DNA from: an uncultured Coriobacteriia bacterium
GTDB taxonomy: Bacteria; Actinomycetota; Coriobacteriia; Coriobacteriales; QAMH01
Assembly (NCBI GenBank): GCA_959608885.1
Contig: CAUHSG010000020.1
Location: 1 to 17,033 of the forward strand
Direction: 5' to 3'
DNA length: 17,033 bases
The position numbers and the translations under genes were made by a program. The first letter of the stretch is position 1; the number at the start of each line of letters is the position of its first letter. The notes below the pieces were generated by a model. That model made no database searches, was not told the DNA's origin, and was given only the letters and a program-made list of their open reading frames with translations. Positions 13,384 to 17,033 of the stretch are shown here, in pieces.

Positions 13384-14661
13384 ATGAGCACGAACGAAAC
13401 GACAACCATGGCACCCGTCTCCATCATCGGCTTTGGCGCCGCCGGCTTCAACACCGCCATCGCACTGCGTACGGGCGGCTACACCGGCCCTATACGCGTG
13501 TTCTCCGATATCGAGACGCTTCCCTACAGCCCTATCCTTACCTCCTACTACGCCGCAGGCGAGCTTGACTACGAGGAGTGCTTCCCGTGGAGCCAGGCAG
13601 AGATCGACGAACTCGACCTCGACATCGTGCACGAAGGTCCCGTGACCAAGCTCGACACCAAAGGGCACCGCGTTCACACGGCACAGGGCGACTATCCGTA
13701 CTCGAAATGCGTCATCGCATCGGGCTCCGTTCCCACTCCCGTCGGCTTCCCGCGTGACTGCGGATACGACCCCATCATGCTGCGCACGATGGACGATGCC
13801 GAGCGCCTGAAAAGTGCCATCACCAACCCGAGCTGTAGGCGCATGCTCGTGAGCGGTACCTCCATGGTCTCGCTCAAGACGGTCGAAGCGTGCCTCAACC
13901 GAGGAGTGGAGGTCACGCTCGTCGGCATCATGGACCATGTCCTCGACATGAACGCACTGCCCCAGGCAGCCGAGCGCTTCGAGCGCGGCCTTGCCGTACA
14001 GGGCGTCACGCTCAAGCTCGCAAACCCCATCAAGGCCGTCGAGGTCATCGCAGACGATGACCATCCGCTTGGCCGGCGCCTTGAGGTCACCTTCGCCAAC
14101 GGCGACGTCGAGAGCTTTGACGAGATTTTCGTCGCCCACGGCATGCGCAACAACCTCGAGTTCGTCGAGGAGGGCTCGCTTGCCCTGGACCGCGGCGTCC
14201 TCGTCGATGAGTTCATGCGATCGAGCGACCCGGATGTGTACGCGGCTGGCGACGTCGTGCAGGCAATCGAGCTCATCAGCGGCGACAAGCGCATCGTCGG
14301 CATCTGGAAGAACGCTGCCCTGCAGGGAGCCTGCGCCGGCAAGGCGATTGCCGCCGAGCTCGCGGGCAAGACACCCACCAGTGCCTTTGCCGCCTCGCTC
14401 GCCATGAACACCATCACCGTGCGCGATACGCTCTTCATCTCGGCGGGAACCATCCAGCTCACCGACAGCAGCCGCGTCGAGACGGAAGTCGGCGATACGA
14501 TGACCGTCGTGCGCATCTTCGAGGATGACGGTGACGCGAGCCGCCTCGTCGGTTTCAACATCACCTGCGATGTCGACGAGCCGGGCGGGGACGCCTACGA
14601 CCTGGGTGCCATGCTCACGATGCGCATACGCGAGGACAACGAGAGCGCGAGCCGCGCGTAG
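13384..14661 (+). CDS. FAD-dependent pyridine-nucleotide-disulfide-type oxidoreductase
   Basis: A 425-residue flavoprotein of the Pyr_redox_2 fold, resembling nitrite/ferredoxin reductase flavin subunits. FAD binding is supported by IGFGAAG (residues 15-21), the IASGSVP strand end (111-117) and VYAAGD (285-290). The second dinucleotide motif, where NAD(P)H should bind, is degenerate: VSGTSMVSLK (156-165) has Ser in place of the second and third glycines and Lys in place of the usual Glu. There is no redox-active CxxxxC. A C-terminal region of about 90 residues (from 335) is unassigned. ATG 13384 is best spaced from GAAAGG; ATG 13378 and GTG 13375 are alternatives. It probably exchanges electrons with the Fe-S protein upstream. 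Confidence 0.85.
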   Translation: MSTNETTTMAPVSIIGFGAAGFNTAIALRTGGYTGPIRVFSDIETLPYSPILTSYYAAGELDYEECFPWSQAEIDELDLDIVHEGPVTKLDTKGHRVHTAQGDYPYSKCVIASGSVPTPVGFPRDCGYDPIMLRTMDDAERLKSAITNPSCRRMLVSGTSMVSLKTVEACLNRGVEVTLVGIMDHVLDMNALPQAAERFERGLAVQGVTLKLANPIKAVEVIADDDHPLGRRLEVTFANGDVESFDEIFVAHGMRNNLEFVEEGSLALDRGVLVDEFMRSSDPDVYAAGDVVQAIELISGDKRIVGIWKNAALQGACAGKAIAAELAGKTPTSAFAASLAMNTITVRDTLFISAGTIQLTDSSRVETEVGDTMTVVRIFEDDGDASRLVGFNITCDVDEPGGDAYDLGAMLTMRIREDNESASRA

Positions 14662-14693
14662 TTTCGTAAATCTTGTCTGGAGGAGAGACTCCC

Positions 14694-16133
14694 ATGACGC
14701 AGGGAAAGAAGGCCCGCCGTTTCAACCTGACCACGTGGATACTCATATCGCTTGTCGCGGGCATCGTCGTGGGACTCGCATGCAGCTACCTCATACCGGC
14801 CGGCTCGCCCGCCGATGACGTCTTCATCGAGGGTGTCTGCTACGTCTGCGGACAATGGTTCGTGCGTCTCATGCAAATGCTCGTCGTACCGCTCGTCTTC
14901 TGCTCGATCGTCTGCGGCGCCGCGTCCATGAGCGACCCCAAGATGCTCGGCAAGGTCGGCATCGGCACCATCGCGATCTACTTGCTCACCACCGCCCTGG
15001 CCGTCATCATCGCCATCATGCTGGCAGAGGTGTGCAAGCCGGGCATGGGTCTCGACATGGCGGCCGTCGTCGCCGTCGAGCCAACGACCACGACGACCGA
15101 GCAGACCTTCGCGGACATGCTCATCAACATCATCCCCAAGAACATCGTCGCCTCGATGAACAACGGCGACATGCTGCCCATCATCTTCTTCGCGCTCATG
15201 CTCGGCTTCATCTTGGGGCGCCTCGGCAAGAAGGTCGCCACGGTGAATCGCTTCTTCACGCAGTTCAACGCGATCATGATGAAGATGATCGGCGTCATCC
15301 TGCGCGTCGCGCCCATCGGCATCTTCTGCCTCATCACGCGTACCTTCTGCAACCTCGGCATCTCGGGTGTGCTGCCCATGGTCGAGTTCATCGGCACCGT
15401 GTACCTGGGGCTGGCCGTCCAGCTCCTCGTCGTCTACATGCTCATCCTGTTCATCGGCACGCGACTCAACCCCTTCCACTTCCTGCGCAAGTTCTGGCCG
15501 GTCATGGCGTTCGCGTTTTCCACGAGCTCGAGTAACGCGACCATCCCGCTCAACATGGAGACGCTCGAGAAGAAGATGGGCGTGGACAACCGTGTCGCGT
15601 CGTTCACCATCCCGCTGGGCGCGACCATCAACATGGACGGCACCGCCATCATGCAAGGCGCCGCCGTGGTCTTCATCGCCCAGGCCTTCGGCATCGACCT
15701 GTCCATCGCGGCGCTCGTCACCGTCGTGCTCACGGCCGTGACGGCCTCCATCGGCACGGCAGGCGTTCCCGGCGTGGGCACCATCATGCTCGCCATGGTC
15801 TTCGACTCCATCGGGCTTCCCGCCGAGGGCGTCGCGATGATCATGGGTATCGATCGCCTGCTCGACATGGGACGCACGGCCATCAACATCACCGGAGACG
15901 CCGTGGTGACGACCGTCATGGCGAACTTCGTCGGATTGCTCGACAAGGACGTGTACCGCAACAGGGACTTCGGCGCCATCAACGAAGCAGACCTCGAGGC
16001 ACCGAGCGACCCCGTCGACTACGACGAGTTCACCGAGCACGGCGATCCCACCGAAGTGGGCGAGCAGGGAGAGCCGGACCGATTCAAGGACATGGAGTAC
16101 CCGACCGTGGGAAAGGAAGACGACCATGAGTGA
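14694..16133 (+). CDS. Sodium:glutamate/aspartate symporter (DAACS family)
   Basis: A 479-residue membrane transporter of the SLC1/DAACS fold that carries acidic amino acids with sodium or protons. The hallmarks are present: the serine-rich HP1 tip STSSSN (276-281), NMDGT (313-317), the HP2 tip GVPGVG (357-362) and LLDMGRTAINITGD (389-402). In that last helix D391, R394, T395, N398 and D402 align with GltPh D394, R397, T398, N401 and D405. The arginine that binds the side-chain carboxylate is kept, which favours glutamate/aspartate over C4-dicarboxylates or neutral amino acids. An unusual acidic tail of about 50 residues follows the last helix. ATG 14694 follows GGAGGAGAG. The stop overlaps the next gene's start by 8 bases. 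Confidence 0.92.
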   Translation: MTQGKKARRFNLTTWILISLVAGIVVGLACSYLIPAGSPADDVFIEGVCYVCGQWFVRLMQMLVVPLVFCSIVCGAASMSDPKMLGKVGIGTIAIYLLTTALAVIIAIMLAEVCKPGMGLDMAAVVAVEPTTTTTEQTFADMLINIIPKNIVASMNNGDMLPIIFFALMLGFILGRLGKKVATVNRFFTQFNAIMMKMIGVILRVAPIGIFCLITRTFCNLGISGVLPMVEFIGTVYLGLAVQLLVVYMLILFIGTRLNPFHFLRKFWPVMAFAFSTSSSNATIPLNMETLEKKMGVDNRVASFTIPLGATINMDGTAIMQGAAVVFIAQAFGIDLSIAALVTVVLTAVTASIGTAGVPGVGTIMLAMVFDSIGLPAEGVAMIMGIDRLLDMGRTAINITGDAVVTTVMANFVGLLDKDVYRNRDFGAINEADLEAPSDPVDYDEFTEHGDPTEVGEQGEPDRFKDMEYPTVGKEDDHE

Positions 16134-16950
16134 CTTTCGCGAAGAGGACCTGATTCTCGAACATGACGGCAAGGCAATATTCGGCCGCATGTTCCTCCCC
16201 GACGCGGCTGCTGCCGGCAAGCGGGTACCCCTGGTCATTTGCGCGCACGGCTTCGGAGGGAACCACGAGTCATGCGCGGCCTACGCGCGCGAGCTGGCCA
16301 GACGCGGCTACGCGGCCTGTACCTTCGACTTCTGCGGAGCGACCAACTCGAAGTCAGGCGATGATACGCACGAGATGACGATCTTCGCCGAACGACAGGA
16401 CATGGAAGACGTCTACGACGAGCTCGCCAAACTCCCCTACGTCGACCTGAACAACGTCTTCCTGCTTGGCATGAGCATGGGAGGTGCCGTCGCAGCGCTC
16501 GTGGCCGCGCGAAAGAGCAACCTCATCAAGGGGCTCATCCTGCTCTACCCCGCCTTCAGCATCCCCGGCGACATCAGGCGCGCATGGCCCAATCCCGACG
16601 AGTTTCCCGAGAGGTTCGGCATCTTCAACGCAGAGGTCGGCAGGGCGTTCATCGAGGAGATCTACGATTTCGATTTCTACGAGGTCATCGGCGACTATGC
16701 CGGCCCCGTCCTCATCCTGCACGGCATGAGCGACGACATCGTCGCATCGGGCTATTCCGTGCGTGCCGTCAACCTGTACCCGCACGCGAACCTCGAGCTC
16801 ATCGGCGAGGTCGGACACGGCTTTACCGGCGGCGCCTTCAAGTACGCCGTGCGCAAGATCGTGGGCTTCCTCGACGAGGAAGCCGACCTGCCCGACGAGT
16901 CCGGCCTCAACGGCGACCTGAACTTCAAGGGCGGCGGGATGTTCGGCTAA
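16126..16950 (+). CDS. Alpha/beta hydrolase
   Basis: A 274-residue soluble serine hydrolase with a complete catalytic set: oxyanion HGFGG (41-45), nucleophile elbow GMSMGG with Ser117, acid Asp203 in HGMSDD, and His231 in GHGF. Length and order suit the esterase/acyl-peptidase-like hydrolases (FrsA/feruloyl-esterase-like). No signal peptide is present, so it acts in the cytoplasm. It is the last gene of the operon; its ATG overlaps the symporter stop in an ATGAGTGA arrangement with AAAGGAAG just upstream, which indicates translational coupling. Coupling to a glutamate/aspartate importer suggests it may release or process an imported or derived acyl/peptidyl compound, but this is a guess from context. 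Confidence 0.9.
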   Translation: MSDFREEDLILEHDGKAIFGRMFLPDAAAAGKRVPLVICAHGFGGNHESCAAYARELARRGYAACTFDFCGATNSKSGDDTHEMTIFAERQDMEDVYDELAKLPYVDLNNVFLLGMSMGGAVAALVAARKSNLIKGLILLYPAFSIPGDIRRAWPNPDEFPERFGIFNAEVGRAFIEEIYDFDFYEVIGDYAGPVLILHGMSDDIVASGYSVRAVNLYPHANLELIGEVGHGFTGGAFKYAVRKIVGFLDEEADLPDESGLNGDLNFKGGGMFG

Positions 16951-16962
16951 GCGCGACGCGGG

Positions 16963-17011
16963 AAACCAGACAGAAGTCGCCGGGGGCTAAATTTGTTGTT
17001 TAGCCAGGTTT
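16963..17011. repeat. Rearranged copy of the palindromic repeat, possible operon terminator
   Basis: The left half, AAACCAGACAGAAGTCGCCGG, matches the 12048-12088 copy. The right half is replaced by a different hairpin: GGCTAAA (16985-16991) and TTTAGCC (16999-17005) with a seven-base loop, then AGGTTTT. The outer AAACC and GGTTT can still pair. It starts 13 bases past the hydrolase stop and the T-run on its right suits a terminator. Confidence 0.55.
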
Positions 17012-17033
17012 TAACGGAAACACAAAAATATTA

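Noticed and set aside
11941..14139. A 732-codon open frame on the minus strand
   Set aside because: It runs opposite the Fe-S protein and most of the flavoprotein gene and crosses two palindromic repeats and a promoter region. The product has no recognisable motif, while the plus-strand genes have clear ones.
14595..16238. A 547-codon open frame on the minus strand
   Set aside because: It is antisense to the symporter and the start of the hydrolase. Its translation is almost entirely His, Asp, Arg and Glu runs, typical of a shadow frame in GC-rich DNA.

Overview
The window looks like chromosomal DNA of a high-GC, strictly anaerobic actinobacterium, most likely class Coriobacteriia. This is inferred from GC-rich codon use, purine-rich ribosome binding sites, a class III (oxygen-sensitive) ribonucleotide reductase, a fused FeoA-FeoB ferrous iron importer, a formate/nitrite channel and a heterodisulfide-reductase-like Fe-S protein. 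I see no phage, transposase, CRISPR array, rRNA or tRNA. Eleven protein genes are supported.

Layout. 41-886 (-): formate/nitrite channel. 1043-2062 (+): a NYN nuclease-like protein with two OST-HTH (LOTUS) domains. 2095-4569 (-): FeoAB fusion. 4643-5200 (-): YgjP-type zinc peptidase. 5281-5808 (-): small lipoprotein. 6027-6923 (+): patatin-like phospholipase, possibly leaderless. 6956-7504 and 7739-9961 (-): nrdG and nrdD, with two well-formed NrdR boxes upstream of nrdD. 10490-11827 (-): glutamate dehydrogenase. Divergent from it, 12169-16950 (+) is a four-gene operon: an HdrD/GlpC-like Fe-S protein, an FAD oxidoreductase, a sodium:glutamate/aspartate symporter and an alpha/beta hydrolase.

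How the genes fit together. The right half centres on glutamate: a glutamate dehydrogenase faces an operon whose transporter keeps the acidic-amino-acid binding residues. The Fe-S protein and flavoprotein probably form a soluble electron-transfer pair of unknown substrate. The left half is anaerobic housekeeping: deoxynucleotide synthesis, ferrous iron uptake and formate traffic.

The most striking non-coding feature is a family of short palindromes (core close to GACAAAAGTGCCCCGGC plus its mirrored half) found about ten times in 17 kb, nearly always between genes. Copies run into stop codons (feoB, ygjP), abut a start codon (ygjP) and may supply a promoter -35 element (patatin gene). Two further structures deserve a look: an imperfect long inverted repeat of about 240 bp filling the nrdD-nrdG gap, and a possible three-way-junction fold in the 528-bp gap upstream of nrdD.
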